64,000 nucleotides of DNA from Lutjanus erythropterus (lineage: Eukaryota; Chordata; Actinopteri; Lutjaniformes; Lutjanidae). A program made the position numbers and the translations under genes. Under the pieces are notes generated by a model. That model saw only the letters and a program-made list of their open reading frames with translations. It was not told the origin of the DNA and did no database searches. Each line of letters begins with the position of its first letter. Within the stretch, counting starts at the first letter, position 1. Location of the stretch: contig CM034603.1 of NCBI GenBank assembly GCA_020091685.1, forward strand, positions 6,701,848 to 6,765,847, read 5' to 3'. This document shows positions 1-14,051 of the stretch, piece after piece.

Positions 1-1362
1 GCTGCTTTAACAATTAGCAACATGTGATTGAAGAACAATCTCAGAATATGATTTAATGTTTAACGTGCTCAGTAAATAGAATAGAACAGTTTACAGGAAG
101 CCCTTTATGTTCACTGGAATCCTTTTCACAAGGAAACATGTAGCAGAGCACTTGTCTGTGACAGAGTAACCTAACAATGTTCATAGCGGCTTTTCTTCCC
201 GATATGATTCACTCACTGACTCGAGAATGAACGGATCTAACAGAGGATGTGCTGCAGCCTTCATTACAAGTCTGCGACTTCCCTCCGTGACAGTACAGCA
301 GCAAAAACAACAAAAGAGTGTTTGTGCTGCTGCTTACAAAAAAAAGGAAACCCATGGAGTTCGTGTGTGGTGTCAGCGTTGCCTTTACGTCGGGAACAGA
401 CAGAGGAGGCTGGCGTCACGCTAATATCTCCTGGAAGTGCTTTGATACGTCGCCCTCCCTGCTAGCGTGTTTCGTGCAAGACGCCTTTCTCTTCTCCCTC
501 TGTCCAGGCGTGCAGTTTTAAAAATCTCTTTGTCCTCAGTCTGCTCCCACCCAGCCATCCATCCTAATTTAAATGTTTCAAGCCTCCAGCTTTGAACTTT
601 GCCAAACAACCCTGTCAGCTCCAGCAAAAAAAAAAAAAAGACCTTGAAGATCAGCGAGCGCTTGGAGAGCCGTGCAGCCATCATCTTGTTTGCCTAAGCA
701 GATATTACCATTAAACACAGAAGCAAATGAGGCAATTAGAATCACAGTGGTATGGAGAACAAAATGAAACAAAGCGAAACTCGAGCATGCATGCAAAATT
801 CTCCTGTGTCGGAGGAGATAAATGCTGAGAGTCAGCATTCAAACACATAGCGCTTGCTATCCGCACAGTATTAACCGCCAGGGGGTTCCTCCGAGGACTG
901 CAAACATGTTTTCCACTCAGCAACTGTTCTCTCGTGGGAACTCTTAGTGTTTTCCACCTCCAGTTTCTCTTAGGGTGAACCAAATAAGTCATATAGCAGC
1001 ACACGAGTCCCCTGTTGTCCATTACAAAGCTGTGCTCGTTAAGTGGCTGCTAATTTGTCCTGTGGTCACCCATATACGTCACGATGCATCACAGGGAATT
1101 TCAGCTCTCCTGCTGCACACAGTCCCATAAGAGAGGGTGAAATGACTGATGGGAGATGAGCTAACAGCTTCCTAAAATATGATACAGAAATATTACCATG
1201 TTAATAGACCAGGGTTGGTAACCCTGACTTTAAATATGTATGCTTATGTATAATACCAAATGGTGAAATTGTTTAGCTTAATATAATGTTTTATGGTCAT
1301 TGTAGTTTTATTAATTGATTGTCCAGCTATTCCTTCTTTTGTTATGCACAAATACGATAAGA

Positions 1363-1510
1363 TTAAAGGGATAGTTCACCCAAAAGTGAAAATTCAGTCA
1401 TTATCTACTCACCCTCACGCTGATTGAAGCTCGGGTTTAGTTTTCTAGTTCACAAAACACTGCTGGAGTTTTGCAGGAAAACAATTTAAGTGATTGGCAA
1501 AAAAAAAAAA
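1363..1510 (+). mobile_element. Left end of a TTAA-ended DNA-transposon-like repeat
   Basis: The sequence begins TTAAAGGGATAGTTCACCC, a terminal motif that recurs at 25066, 42005 and, inverted, at 6256, 20368 and 25982. About 130 bp match the left arm of the foldback element at 25.1 kb, including the shared stretch agttcacaaaacact. The TTAA may be a target duplication (as for piggyBac-like elements) or part of the terminus. No transposase is present. The inner boundary is unclear. Confidence 0.6.
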
Positions 1511-1825
1511 AATAAGCAACCAAAAAGTCCAAAGTCTCCTAAAGCCCTGAAATGCTGTTCACTTGCGCACGCACATGGTCATACTGCACACAACGTTAAC
1601 GTTAGCGGCTGGTCTGTGTAGCTATTGTCAGCGGTTCATTTGGGTAGCTAACGTGAAGCCAGAGATGAACTTGCTGCTAAACCACACGTTTGCGTTCGTG
1701 TATCTGTAATTTCCAAGGACGCGCACAACTATCGTGGAATAAGTGAGGCAGCCATGATGCATATAGATGTGTAGGGGTGAATGTATGTGAATGTCTAGTT
1801 AAAAGCAAGAATATCCTCAGCGTTA

Positions 1826-1953
1826 GCAGCTGGTCTGTTGCTAATTTTAGTGGTTGGTCTGTGCTGCTAATGTTAATGGTTGGTCTGTGTGGGTAATTGT
1901 AGCAATTGATTTGTCTAACTTTTGTTATCAGTTGGTGTGTGTAGCTAACATTA
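1826..1953 (+). repeat. Degenerate 26-bp tandem array, about 5 units
   Basis: Successive units resemble gtggttggtctgtgctgcta followed by atgtta. Several are exactly 26 bp, others 24 bp. Related but more decayed copies of the same motif occur from about 1600. It lies just downstream of the TTAA-ended repeat and may be an internal expansion of it. Confidence 0.6.
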
Positions 1954-2218
1954 GCAGTATTTTCACATTTAAAGTCAGAACTGTCATTGTACTGATATTC
2001 CTCTTCTTTTCTAATTTAGAGACAAAGTAATACTGAAATGTTTACAGTGTACAATTGTGCAGTTATCCTCAACAATTATTGATATTTGTTTGTCTGTCCA
2101 TGTTGCAATATATTCTTATATTTCTGTACAAGCAAAAAGTACAGTATATTTAGTGTATATAGTCTGGCTGTTTAGTTTTTCTAATCGATTTTTTTGTTTA
2201 CCTTCTAATTTTTACTTG

Positions 2219-2566
2219 GGCGGCACGGTGGTGCAGTGGTTAGCACTGCCGCCTCACAGCAAGAAGGTCCTGAGTTCGATCCCCTGTGCGGAGTTTGCAT
2301 GTTCTCCCTGTGTCTGCGTGGGTTCTCTTCGGGTTCTCCGGCTTCCTCCCACAGTCCAAAGACATGCATGCTAGGTTAATTGGTGACTCTAAATTGCCTG
2401 TAGGAGTGAATGTGAGTGTGAGTGGTTGTCTGTCTATGTGTCAGCCCTGTGATGAACTGGCGACTTGTCCAGGGTGAACCCCACCTCTCACCCAATGTCA
2501 GCTGGGATAGGCTCCAGCAGCCTGCGACCCTTACGGAATAAGCGGTTACAGAAAATTAAATGAATG
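2219..2566 (+). mobile_element. Full-length tRNA-derived SINE with 12-bp target duplication
   Basis: The 348-bp element starts ggcggcacggtggtgcagtg. The head has a good RNA polymerase III A box (tggtgcagtgg, matching TRGYNNARNGG) and a near-consensus B box (gagttcgatcc). The tail ends ...gcggttacag plus short atgaatga repeats. It is flanked by identical aatttttacttg at 2207-2218 and 2567-2578, a target-site duplication typical of LINE-driven retroposition. Related copies are at 16945-17284 (inverted, own duplication) and 40985-41144 (inverted, internally deleted). I recognise this as a common fish repeat but cannot name the family with certainty. Confidence 0.8.
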
Positions 2567-3849
2567 AATTTTTACTTGATCTTGTTTTGTATTTATCAGT
2601 CATTCCTTTTTCTACCTGTACTTTTTGAGCTACTGAACATGTGTATCTTATCTTACAAATATTTCTTATATCTTATCTTAGCTCTTAGTTTCATCCAGAG
2701 GAGTATTTTTTCACTAGAGGCCATAGTAATATATTAATTAGGTGGTTTCACTCAGTCCACAGTGGTGATGTGCAACTTGTGAGGTGTTAATGTGTGCACA
2801 CTGCTCATGGTAGTATATCTTTCTTTATGTTAAAATGTATTTTCAAATTATAATCCTGTTACATGATCCACGTTTTTACTAAATGTAACTTTAATCTAAT
2901 TATGTAATGGAATACAGTTACTTTTTTTGTATTTTGTAATCCTGCTACATGTAATCCATTACTCCCTGTCCTGTAATAGACTTAGATTATAGTAATTTAC
3001 AGTGTTTTTCAGTAAATGTAAGACCAGCAGCACTTTGATCCACAGAAAACTTGACTTTGAAACAAAGGGAGTAATTGGCTGGATGTAATTAAATGTTCCA
3101 TTTCCACAATGCTTTAATCATTCTGTTCTAAAGTGACTGCTAATTCATGCCGTCCCCACAATCTACTGCCCTTTTCCTTATGCTAAGTTAGCATTTTATA
3201 AAATGCAAATTGAACAATTGTGAATGAGGAAATGTGTGTAGTCTGCATAAAAATGGTTGTTAACCATTTAATCAACAAGTCTCCTCTTTTGTGCTACAAG
3301 TATTCATGCATAATTCATCAGCGCTAATAATGCATTTGATGTTAATCAGCATGCACTGTTTAACTTAAAGTCGAAAGTATTACATTTCATCTGCAGAGTG
3401 TTTAAAGATTGATGATATTCATTGACTCACAAATAAAGAATTGTTTTAAAGCCCTTTTTCCAGACATCTGTTGTTTACAGATTTATAGCCCCGTTTCGTC
3501 TCAGGGGAAACTCTTATTGGCCTGACTTTGTCAGGGTTTTCTCATTTGGTATGCATTGCGTCCATTAGCACACAGTGTCCTTCTGCTCAAGACGGAGTTA
3601 TGCAAAAAAGGATAGCTTTGCTCAAAGGTAAAATAAATAACCTCTAACCCAACTTGATGCCATTATTCTGAACCACTGATGCAGGAAAAACATTCATCCC
3701 CGAAAAGTAGCCATTTTGACGGAACATGGTGGTTGTTTTCTCACACCAAACAGATGAGACCTTGATGAAGTGTTATTCATGAGTGCAATTGTGACAACTC
3801 TATAGATGACAAAGTTGGATGGTCCTTTTCCTGAGAATGAGGCTTACTT

Positions 3850-4009
3850 TTTTTTTTATATATATACATATATTTTTGGGGCTTTGATGGCTTCAGTTTT
3901 ACAGGCAGCAAAGGGCCAAAGGTATGAGTCGAACCCACGGCAGAGGACTCACAGCCTCTGTACACAGGACAAACACTCCCCCTACTGAGCCTCCAGGACA
4001 TCCTACAAA
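3850..4009 (-). mobile_element. tRNA-derived SINE of a second family, reverse strand
   Basis: Read on the minus strand it has an A-box-like gctcagtaggggg, a B box (gggttcgactc), the fish-SINE motif ggccctttgctgc, and an A-rich tail (seen as the T run near 3848-3858). Near-matching flanks gcttactt at 3842-3849 and 4010-4017 look like a target duplication. It is not related to the SINE at 2219. A true tRNA gene is excluded by the lack of a cloverleaf and by the tail. Confidence 0.65.
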
Positions 4010-4792
4010 GCTTACTTACTGTGGTGATCCCCTGACTTTTCATCTAGCACCACTGTCAAGTCAAAATTACAATTTGTCCAATATTTTGGAGGAAATGAAT
4101 GACTTTATGTCGAGTGCTGATTGGCTAAGATGGTGAACATTACACCACATTAAACATCAGCTTGTTAGCATTGTTACTGTGAGCATGTCATGCTTGGTCA
4201 TGTAGGAAAGTGTTTTTAACTTGTTAAAGTGTTTTAACTTTAACTCTGTGTTTCCACACAGATGTAAGTGATGGAAGCACAAAAAGAGGGAACTTCTTTT
4301 GGAATTGTGTTTGATGGAATTCTTTGACACATAAATAAATTAAGCTTGACAGTTAACCTGCCGCGGAGCAGGCTAGTTCAGTGGTATATGTTACCATGGT
4401 TACTGGGCAGAGATTGCTATAAACCACAGGCATGGAGCAGATCTCTCACTGAAATTAGTCCGATTTATGTAAATAAGCCAGACTTTTCTTTACCCACATT
4501 GGTGGAATTCCCCTCAGGTTATCAGTTCGGTATTAGTTACCATGGTGATATAGCCACGTTAAAAGAGAGCCACCTTCATGACAGCCCTCAGATCTCAGTG
4601 TGCCTTGGCATTAGTATACTTTGAGCTGTTCACGTTTGATTGGATCACCCAAAAGCATCTAAATACGAAGTGTAAACAAGGCCTGACTTACTTCATAAAC
4701 ACAGCACAACATGTTTGATGAAGTTTTATAGTCCTGTTTTCATGGATTGTCTTTAAAACAAGGTTAATGTCATTTTATGCGTCGTGACATGA

Positions 4793-5065
<273 letters not shown>

Positions 5066-5837
5066 TGAGCGATGACACGCCACTTTCCCCTCAATTTTAC
5101 TTTCAACATGGGGGTAAAAGCTCCGACTAAAGGAAGAAAAGGTTTCAAAAGTCTGTGAGTGGTACTAGAGCGAGTTTCTTCTCATCGCTGCAGTGAAGTG
5201 TTATCAGGATTTTCTGTCCACTTTGTGTTTTGTTGTTACTGATGAAGCTTCGCAACACAAGAAGTACATATTGGCTTTTTGATAAGTATTCCTCCTGATC
5301 ATCTATTTCATCCTTCATCGCCCAGAGTGTGGCTGTTGACTCTCTGACAGTCTCTCTATTTTGTATCCTCATTTAAATCATCACTTGTTTTTGTTGCACT
5401 GTTGAGTGTTAAGCAGTCCTGTGAGGTTGATGCAGAGGTCTTAGCGGTCATGATTCAGAGAGTAATAAAACTCTAAGACCTAACACAAAATCAATTATGA
5501 AGATGCTGAAAAACCAGAGTGGAAAAAAAACAGAGTAAGAAGAAAGAATTACTCTGCAATTCAAAGCCATAAAAGCCTTTCCATTGTTAAATGGTTCATA
5601 ACTCCTCCAAAGAAAACCTGCTCTGTGTGCACTGACTGCTTGTGTGTGATTGTGTTTGGGCTGCAGAGAGAGCCAAAACCGAGCCAAAACAACACTGCAG
5701 CATTAAACTGGACTTAGCTGACAGCGCTGACACGAAACAGTTATTGAGATATTTTGCTTTACTAGCAACAGAGCGGCTTTTAAAGGCTGTGTAAAGGAAA
5801 AAGGAATTTTTTCTTCTAAACGCTTTAGACATGTTGT

Positions 5838-6256
5838 TGGACATGACTGTTGTTCATGATTTCAGTGCTCAGGATTTTTTGGGCGGGCCTGAAACGTGTC
5901 TCGATGACGTGCCGAAGCCGTGGCCCTCTATCACTATATAAACCCCACGAACTGACTCACGGACGACACTGCCTCCCTAACAGTCAGTCACAAAAGCTTG
6001 GAGCCACGTGCATGTTCATGTGCACACTGTCTGATCTGGGTGTGTGTGGTATGACTGTGTGCACACAAGTGAACAGAATGTCAGACGTTGGCTTTTGTTT
6101 GAAAACTGGTCACCATTCAGTTAAATCGTTTGGGAGATTCTGCAACACTGTTTTCCTGTGGAACTCCAGCAGTGTTTTCTGGATTTAAAAACTGATCAGC
6201 ATGAGGATGAGTAGATAATAAAAGAATTTTAATTTTTGGGTGAACTATCCCTTTAA
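5838..6256 (+). mobile_element. Right part of a TTAA-ended DNA-transposon-like repeat
   Basis: It ends gggtgaactatccctttaa, the inverted form of the terminus at 1363. The section 6100-6256 matches the right arm of the foldback element (25846-25982), sharing aaactggtcaccattca. The section 5838-5975 matches 56219-56358 (shared catgatttc ... cactatat ... cccca). It could be one element or two adjacent fragments. Confidence 0.5.
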
Positions 6257-6939
6257 TAACACATGTTTCTGTAATGTGACAAACTCAGAACACACATCTA
6301 TTGTTGCTTGAAGGATGGTGATGTTGCTCACTCTAAAACTTTGGCCCAGAACATAACATCATTATAACAAGACATCCATGTTGTAAATGGGGGGTTGAAA
6401 TTCCCCTAAGAAGACGGTTCCTTCTCCTTTTTGTGACTCCTTCACTTTTTGTCTTGCAGCACAATCAGGTCAAACTTTTCCTCCACCAACACTTTGGTCT
6501 ATGACAGGGTAGTTTCAAAAACTAATAGCTGGTTGGCTATGATGTTCGCTTTGGATATTCCAGTAGATAAAGCTATTTTTTCTTGATGATCCCCCTCTTG
6601 TCTGTAATGATACCATGAGGCCAAAATCCTGACTCATATGCACAATAAATGTGAAAACTCGGACAGTGGAAATTTACTGAGACCGTTTAGGTTCACAATT
6701 TAAGAGCTAGAATGGATCTCCACTCAAGCTCCTTTTACACTGGATAGAAAACCCACTAACATCTGGATTTAGTCCTCAATGGGAAAGGGTTCAATCGACA
6801 TTCACTCGCAGGTCAATTGAGCAGTTAGAGGTATTAATCAGCTCCAAATCCCATCGGTAGTGATGTCAAATTTAAACCTGATTGGACATGCTATTTTTGT
6901 CCCCCTTTTCAGTGGAGGAAATTAAGGCTCTTTGCCTCT

Positions 6940-7375
6940 TTTGTTCCTTTTTCATACACATGTGCTGCTGCTTTGTTTGACTTTGTGTGACTGAGCCCAG
7001 CACAGCAGAGTTTGCACACTGGCTGAAGGTGTAGTATTTACTGATGAAGTGCTCATCTTTAGTCAGGTGTGTGAGTGGTAGATAAACATTTTATTTCCTA
7101 TAAATTCTTCACAATAGAGTTTGTGTTAGCTTTTATTATGAAGTGGCACAATCAGGAAATGTTATATTTTCATAGGCAGTAACTTAACACGACTCATGTC
7201 AGCTGAAAGTGAACATGAAACAGTAAAAGAAAACCATTTCTAACCACAGAGATTCAGTCAGAAGCCACAAGAGCACTGAGAGCTCAACACACAGACACTT
7301 AAACCGATATTTCTTTGCTCTCGTGCACTCACATGAACTGAGCCTCAGCGCACATCAGAATAAAACAGCAAGGCA
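6940..7375 (+). repeat. Interspersed repeat, copy 1 of a direct pair
   Basis: This is collinear with 13170-13612. Both share acacatgtgctg, then ataaattcttca/ctaaattcttca, gaaagtgaacatgaaacagt, ccacagagattcagt, and a gagagct-aacacacag stretch. Divergence and indels are substantial, so these are old copies. The family is not identified; it is probably a non-autonomous DNA element. Confidence 0.6.
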
Positions 7376-9651
7376 AATGTGTTTACCGACAATGGGAAAA
7401 AGGTCAATCGCCCTTTTTAAACGGGTTTAGCTGCATTTAAAAACCTACATGTATGCGCTAATTTTGATTTAAATAAAATAAAAACATTACAATGTGCTTT
7501 GCCCCAGTTCCACACCACTGTTATGATGTTCACACCAAAAAGCCAAAGTATCCTGGATATGAGTATTGCAATCTTTCACTCATTTGGAGCCAGAATCTGT
7601 GCATCGCATCGCTTACATCAATCATGACAGAAGACGCCTATTTTTATAGCATCCAATAACTAATTAAAACTTAACTTTTGTGTAGCTGTCACGTTGTCCA
7701 TATTCATATTTATGTTCACACTGGAAAAGTCACAAAATAAAGTGTACTCAAAACGGTAAGTAGCCACGCTTAATACTGATGGGTTATCTGGATGGACATT
7801 ATTCTCCCACAATACATTTCACAAAAGAAATGGAAGAGTGGCTCACAGATGGAAGAAATTAAAACTAGATGTGGAATGCCTTAGAAAAAAAAAAGTTTGC
7901 AAAATCATTCTGCTGCCTCTTTGTTAAGAGCAATTTGTAGTGGTTTTATAATGCTGTAGTTTGATTAATTTCCTGTTTGTATATGGTGTATGTTAATTTC
8001 TTGTTTATTAACTACAACATAAGTGCATTTTAAAGATTGCTACGTACCATAGATAGAATATACAGTACAAACATCACCTCTCAAGATCTTGTTTTTCTTC
8101 CCCCAGAGTTTTATTGTATCAGTTTGATTTCTTACTCATTTTTCTCAGAACATTTTTCTCTTACTGTCCAGATGAGAGAAGATCTGAGTTGGTAAAAATG
8201 TCACCCTCAGTGACTATCATGCACTGAAATCAAGCAGCTCAACAAGAAGTGCTGCAAGAGCTTTGCAGGCTTTTCTTGTCCCTGGTTTTGCCTCTCAGGC
8301 TACATACAGGCCGGCCTAATTTATTGATGAAGGTTGTTGAGGCTGTATGCAGCCCAACAGGAATACCAGCACCAATGCCAACTGTGCCTTTTGGTTTAAA
8401 ATAATAATTTGTAAAAATCATTTAAGTCTATATATTTCTTGACAGTTGATATTGTCCTGTTTGACTTCTGAATTGTCATTAGTCTTAGTTTAACGCACCA
8501 GTTATCAAATTGAGGGGCAGACCTACTCCTGGGGGTGTAGGGCGATGCAAACACAGCATGTGTGGCCATGTGAAATATGTAGAGTGGAACTAAATTCTAA
8601 AGTGTTTCAAAAATAAACAAAGAAAGGTACATTCCTGCAAGCAAAACTGTCAAGGTTCTTCTTAGGAAGAGTTTTTCAGATGGAAAAATGACACATTTTT
8701 GAGAGGTAAGAAGAGATAAACACGCAGATCATAAGTCAAAGTCATGAAAACAGTTGATCTTACTGATAAGTCTCTGAGAGGTTGTTTTTTCTGTGTAAAA
8801 TTTCAGGAAGCTGAGGCGTTAGTACTTTTTTACTCATAAAAGTAACCTGACAAGGCAGTTTTTTTGTTGCACAGCACCATCTGTCTGTGAAAACCTCTGG
8901 AAAATGGACCAACACTTTCTAATAAATACTCATGAGGTAATTGGATGAACCACTGTTTGTCACAGGCTAACTTCAACCAATCAGATCAATGAACCATATG
9001 ATGTGGTAGGAGAGCCAAAGTCAGTCGGGAGAGGAGCAAAAACATCCTTTCCAATGAGAAAAGCCTCGAGTGCTCTTCTTCTCTTTTCTTTCAATGAAGA
9101 AATAGTCGATAGTTCTTGCTGTGGTCACATCCAAACCACGTCTGTAGCAGACAGTAGTTCATCATAGGATGCTGATTGGTCAAACCCACTGCAGAAGTGC
9201 CCAACTTTATGCCTGTCAAGATGGATCCACCCATGATCTTGTGTAATCTCACCAATTCAGCTGCCTCGTAAGATAATAAATTAGCTGCCTGACAGATCTG
9301 ATGACAGATCTCTAAAACAAGAAGACAACATCTAAGGATGCAAAGAGATCATTACATATTTTTTGTTACGTTAATCTCAAATGTTCACCGATCACTTCAT
9401 CAGTCTCGACCTCATAACATGCCAGAGTGCCTACTCCATATTTCACTAAAGCGCCCGGGAACGCCCGTCATCTTAAGTCGTCATTAATAACCAGAACTGG
9501 ATATTTTTATCATAACGTTAAGATCTGGGATTTTTTTTTTTCCACTGTCAAATAGAGAACCTGCTCAGTTCTCACTGCCTGAGGCAGACACTCTTTTCTT
9601 GGGAAAGTATGCTGTAAGAGTTTGTATGGACAACTGACCAGGTCACAACTT

Positions 9652-9882
9652 TTCCATGTATGCATTCAGTGATTTTTCTCATATAAGTTGCCAAAAACAC
9701 TACTTACAACACCATTGTGGAAAACGACAACTCAGCTACTACTACTCAGCTCTCGCTGGCCAAGATTGGAGGCTGTTTTCCAGGGTGAAGTGCGACGAAG
9801 AGTCGATGTGGAAGACTGGCTGGGCCACGACATTTCCACATATAAATTTAGCAGTTTTTCTCACATAACTTGCCAAAATCAT
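9652..9882 (+). repeat. Local direct duplication of a roughly 45-bp motif
   Basis: The motif tttccatgtatgcattcagt plus ttttctcatataagttgcc (9652-9692) recurs diverged at 9832-9877 as tttccacatataaatttagc plus ttttctcacataacttgcc. The copies are about 180 bp apart. The cause is unknown. Confidence 0.5.
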
Positions 9883-11736
9883 GACCTACTGCCACATTAC
9901 TCTTGTTTGTTCTTATAACACAGCGGCGTGGGTTAAAATGTGGAACATTTCTCTTTCATTTTGAAAGGCCACTGTTATCCAGTGAAGGATCTGTTGTTGT
10001 CAGACTCTGAATGTTGACCCAGAAAGCAGCCAGAGAAAAATGTTTGGGATCATGTCCGTTACATAAAAATTGATCTGAAGTAGCTTTCGCTGCTTTTAGG
10101 GAGACTGAGTTTCATTCCATCACAGCAATTTACAGCAGTGTTAGTGCTACTTGTTGTTTCGTCTGGTGCTTTTTGAAATACGTTGATCTAAAAAGCTACA
10201 AATGCCTCATATTTGGTATCAAATTAAAGAAGATACTGTTTTTTTTCCAAATAATAACCACATGTAATTGTCTATCTCTTCCTGTTTTGGGGGTAGAGCT
10301 GTTTTTTGGGTTGAGTAGGAAAATTCTCATTTAAGCGAGGATTCTCAGTAAACTGCAGCAACCTTCTTGAATTCTGCGGGGGTTAATAACAATAAATTAT
10401 TAATAACTTTAAATAAAATTAAAGAGCCGAAGTAAATCTGCACCAACAATATGAAACTCAGGCATGCAAGGACACGATATAAAAAATAGGATTCCAGTAG
10501 ACCTCATGCATAAAGATGGGAACATGCTGGTCTACCTTGTCTCCCCACTGTCTGTCCCAGCTGTTATTAGATGTACCACTGTCTACCCATAACCTTGGGA
10601 AGGACAGACCTGAACACTCAGTCTGTTGTTGAACCTGCTTTACTCAGTGGTCAGCAGCGTTATGAATCAGCAGCAGTTATCTGGTTTGACGGCGTTATGT
10701 CGCAGCATAAAGTCTGTGCGGATCAGGATTAGTTTGGGAGAGGAGGTGGGTTAATGTAATTAGTGGTGGGCATTGTCTTTTAATGTATGCTGGGACATGC
10801 CCTGTCAACAAGTTAGTGTGCACAACCGTGTCAGATCCTGCCCTAATTTGCCGATGGTTATTTGCCCTGTGAAAATTATGTCAGGTAAAATTAGTCTCGC
10901 TCAAATGAATATCCCCGTCATTTTTTCTCATTAGCGCGTAAGCACTCAAGGAGTTTTTTTCTCTTTCCTCGTCAGTGGCTAATTTCAAGCCCCCGGATGA
11001 CTGAGACATGAGGTGGTCCTACAACAAGAATATTATGGACTAAAACTGATTAGGAGAGCAGGATTTAATGTGATTGTCAATGCCTAACACCTCCAGCCGA
11101 CCGTGTGCAGTCTTCTTCTTCTTTTTTTTTTTTTTTTAAAGCTAATTATCAAGAGGAGCGTGTTAAGTTTCTCAGAGCAGACTTTTTCAGGGACATTTCA
11201 CAGGTCTAACAGGTCATTATATCTCTTATAAAAGCTCTCATTATATGTGAGCATTGAGTTAGCAGTGAAAATTGTGGTCCCTGTAACTAGACATAAAATG
11301 TTTGGCAGAAACATGGTGCGCTGAGGGTGTGATGCTTTTTTTGTCTCACCACTTATGTAACATTACATTTGATTTCTCCTTTAAATCGAACAAGGAACAG
11401 CACAGTTTTTATTGTTGCATACATTTCTATCATTACTTTATCATCCCTTATTGCCTTGTTTTTTTTTTAAGTTCAACGAGTCAGAAATTCTTAAGGAGCT
11501 TTTTTGGTGTTTAAATTATGGAAGCTGGGTGTACGTTGGGATTTTGGGCAGATGAAAGACGATCAATGTGAAAGAAATGTGGTGATATCTTTGATTGAGG
11601 CTTGAAAATAGTGGTTCTATGTCGCACTGTAAGAGAGGTTAAAGGCGGCTGTTCTTTTGGTCTTGCGGCCAAAGATAGCCTAGAACAAAATTCTGACAGT
11701 GTCAGAAATTTTTGCATACATTTAGCATTTTACTAC

Positions 11737-12575
11737 AAAAATACTTAAAGTTTCTCACAGTTACTGAGACACACTTCTTGAAACCTTCCGCCCTTTTCTC
11801 AAAACTGTAAACGCAAAACCAAATATTTAAACTGCGTTCCCAAAACTTCTGACTCTTCTCGCAAAATCAAACAAGGCTTTCAGATCCTACACACAACCAG
11901 TAACTAGATAAACACTACTGAGTAGTCTTTACACACAACATCATAAAAAGTAAAAAAAAAACAAAAACACAGGGTTCTGTGCAAATAGCTACAGAAAAAC
12001 CTTTATTATATATGCATTTTGCATTTTCAAGAAAATGTGTAACCATTTGACATCTCTGTGTCATGTGATGATATAGGAATAAATGTTTCTGGAAGTATTA
12101 TCTAGTGTGCAGACTCTATTTTATCATTTTTGACATATATTTCTGCCCAGCAACTAGTATTAACTAGTTTAGATGTGCATGTTTTTGTAAACTTTTTGCA
12201 GAATAAATAAATAAATACCAATGTATATTCACAGCTAAGTATAGGAAACCCCTAGTGTGCTGGATCCAGTCTTGACACGACTATGCCTATCACCTATCAT
12301 CATAGGCCAAGTCCGCTGCCGGGAGGAGATTTTCCTAAGTATAGGGTTTTTGACATTGACATCCCACCGCCATATTAAGAAAATTATTCTATTGAGTTGA
12401 GGACAGGCGAGTGTGCTGGAATAAACATTTACTGTATTGAGACGTGTGTAAACGATGACAGTTGTGCTGCGGTTTTGCCAGAAGAGTGACTGATTTGATA
12501 AATGGGTTTGGGGCAGTGAGCATTTCGTTTAAAGAATGAGGTTTTGTGTTTTAACAATTGTGAAAAACTGTAACG
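11737..12575 (+). mobile_element. Possible decayed DNA transposon with weak inverted ends
   Basis: The left end (aaagtttctcacagttactg) and the inverted right end (gttacagtttttcacaattg) resemble each other, and the interior is AT-rich with no frame of note. The interior also repeats ctaagtatagg (12235-12245 and 12335-12345). The boundaries and identity are uncertain. Confidence 0.3.
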
Positions 12576-13169
12576 TTACCTCAAGCCAAGACCAGGTCCA
12601 CATTTTCATCCTCTTCTTCTTTGGATTTTTTTTCCATACACATATATACCACTATTGCAAGGGCTCAATTCTTGCTTAACTTCATTGTTTGCCATGATAG
12701 CGGCACAGATGGATGACATTCGCTCATGACGTGTTCTTGTATAACTTGCGTCGCAGCTTACAGTTCAGTCGGGGTGATCATTATACAGGCTGCCTGCATC
12801 AAACTTGATGTTGTACCAAAGTTTGTCACACAGTAAACAGCAGCAGTAAACTCAAAAAACAACAAGTTTAATTTAAGATTAGGTCAAAAGAAACTGATGA
12901 ATGCCCCTAAATATACTTGCAATAAATAAGAAATGAAAAAGAATTAAAAAAAAAAAAAAGAAAAAAAAAAAGGAATTTCAACATATGTGGATTAAGTTAT
13001 AATTTGTATGCTGGTGTAACTCTCTCCACTGGTCTGTTCAGCTAACTTTATCCTCTATTAATAATGTACATAACATAATTTATAGGATATTTTTTATATA
13101 TAATTGCTCCAGGGTACATTCATAGGTTTAGTTATTGTTTCAACAAAGTTTCCACTGGCTATAGATATA

Positions 13170-13612
13170 CAAAGCCCCTTTTCCACACACATGTGCTGGC
13201 TTGGCTTGACTCGGTTTGACTCGGCACGTCATCCCAGCCCGCCTGGGATTTGCATCTCCATTACAACAGGGCTGCATGCTTGGAGGTGTGTGTTTAACTG
13301 GATTTGAGTGGCTGTAAAGTGGTGGATGAACACATTTCATTTCATTTCCTCTAAATTCTTCAAAATAAGTCCCCTGTTAGTGGAAATGTTGGGTTTTCAT
13401 CAACAGTAACCTAAGATGACTCTTACCCGGTTGAAAGTGAACATGAAACAGTAAAGTCAAACAGATACTTGAAAGTACAAACAGCAACACAGGAGAGAAA
13501 CTAAACCTCAAACCACAGAGATTCAGTTAGAAGATACAAAAGTTCTGAGAGCTGAACACACAGAGACTTAAACATGTCTCCTGCACAGACATGAGTTGAA
13601 TCTCAGAACAGG
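13170..13612 (+). repeat. Interspersed repeat, copy 2 of a direct pair
   Basis: See 6940-7375 for the shared stretches. This copy keeps a head resembling fish DNA-transposon termini (ccccttttccacacacatg then ggcttggcttgactcgg), which suggests a hAT-like non-autonomous element. No transposase is seen. Confidence 0.55.
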
Positions 13613-14051
13613 AAGAAAGAGGAAGAAAGGGCGAGGGTCATCATGGCGTGGTCCAGTCAGACATCAGTGTACCCTGCCTGGAGGTGGGTCAGAGGAGCTT
13701 TGGGCCCCCGCTGGAGAAGGTCCAGCTGGTGATGGAAAAAAAGTCATTTCGAAGTGGCATGGTTTGACTCAGCACTGGCAAATATACCAATAGAAAAGCC
13801 AAAAAGGAAAGAGCTCATTTGGAATTCAAGATAACATTACAGTAGCCAGGTGTAGGGGTGCTGTACCTATAGGACATCAGGTTAAAAGTAGTGGCTGAAG
13901 TTAAAATGAATGGCCTGAAAATGATGAAACATCCATGAAGGTGGCTGCCCACTTGATGGCTGCTATGTACGAAAACCCATTCAAAAGGCATTTCACAAAA
14001 AGAACAAAATTGTCAACCTCACAGTGTTGCTAGGGGAGAAATCAGAGGACT

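Noticed and set aside
3919-4003. Possible tRNA gene on the minus strand
   Set aside because: The A and B boxes are present but there is no convincing cloverleaf, and the sequence continues into a SINE body with an A-rich tail.
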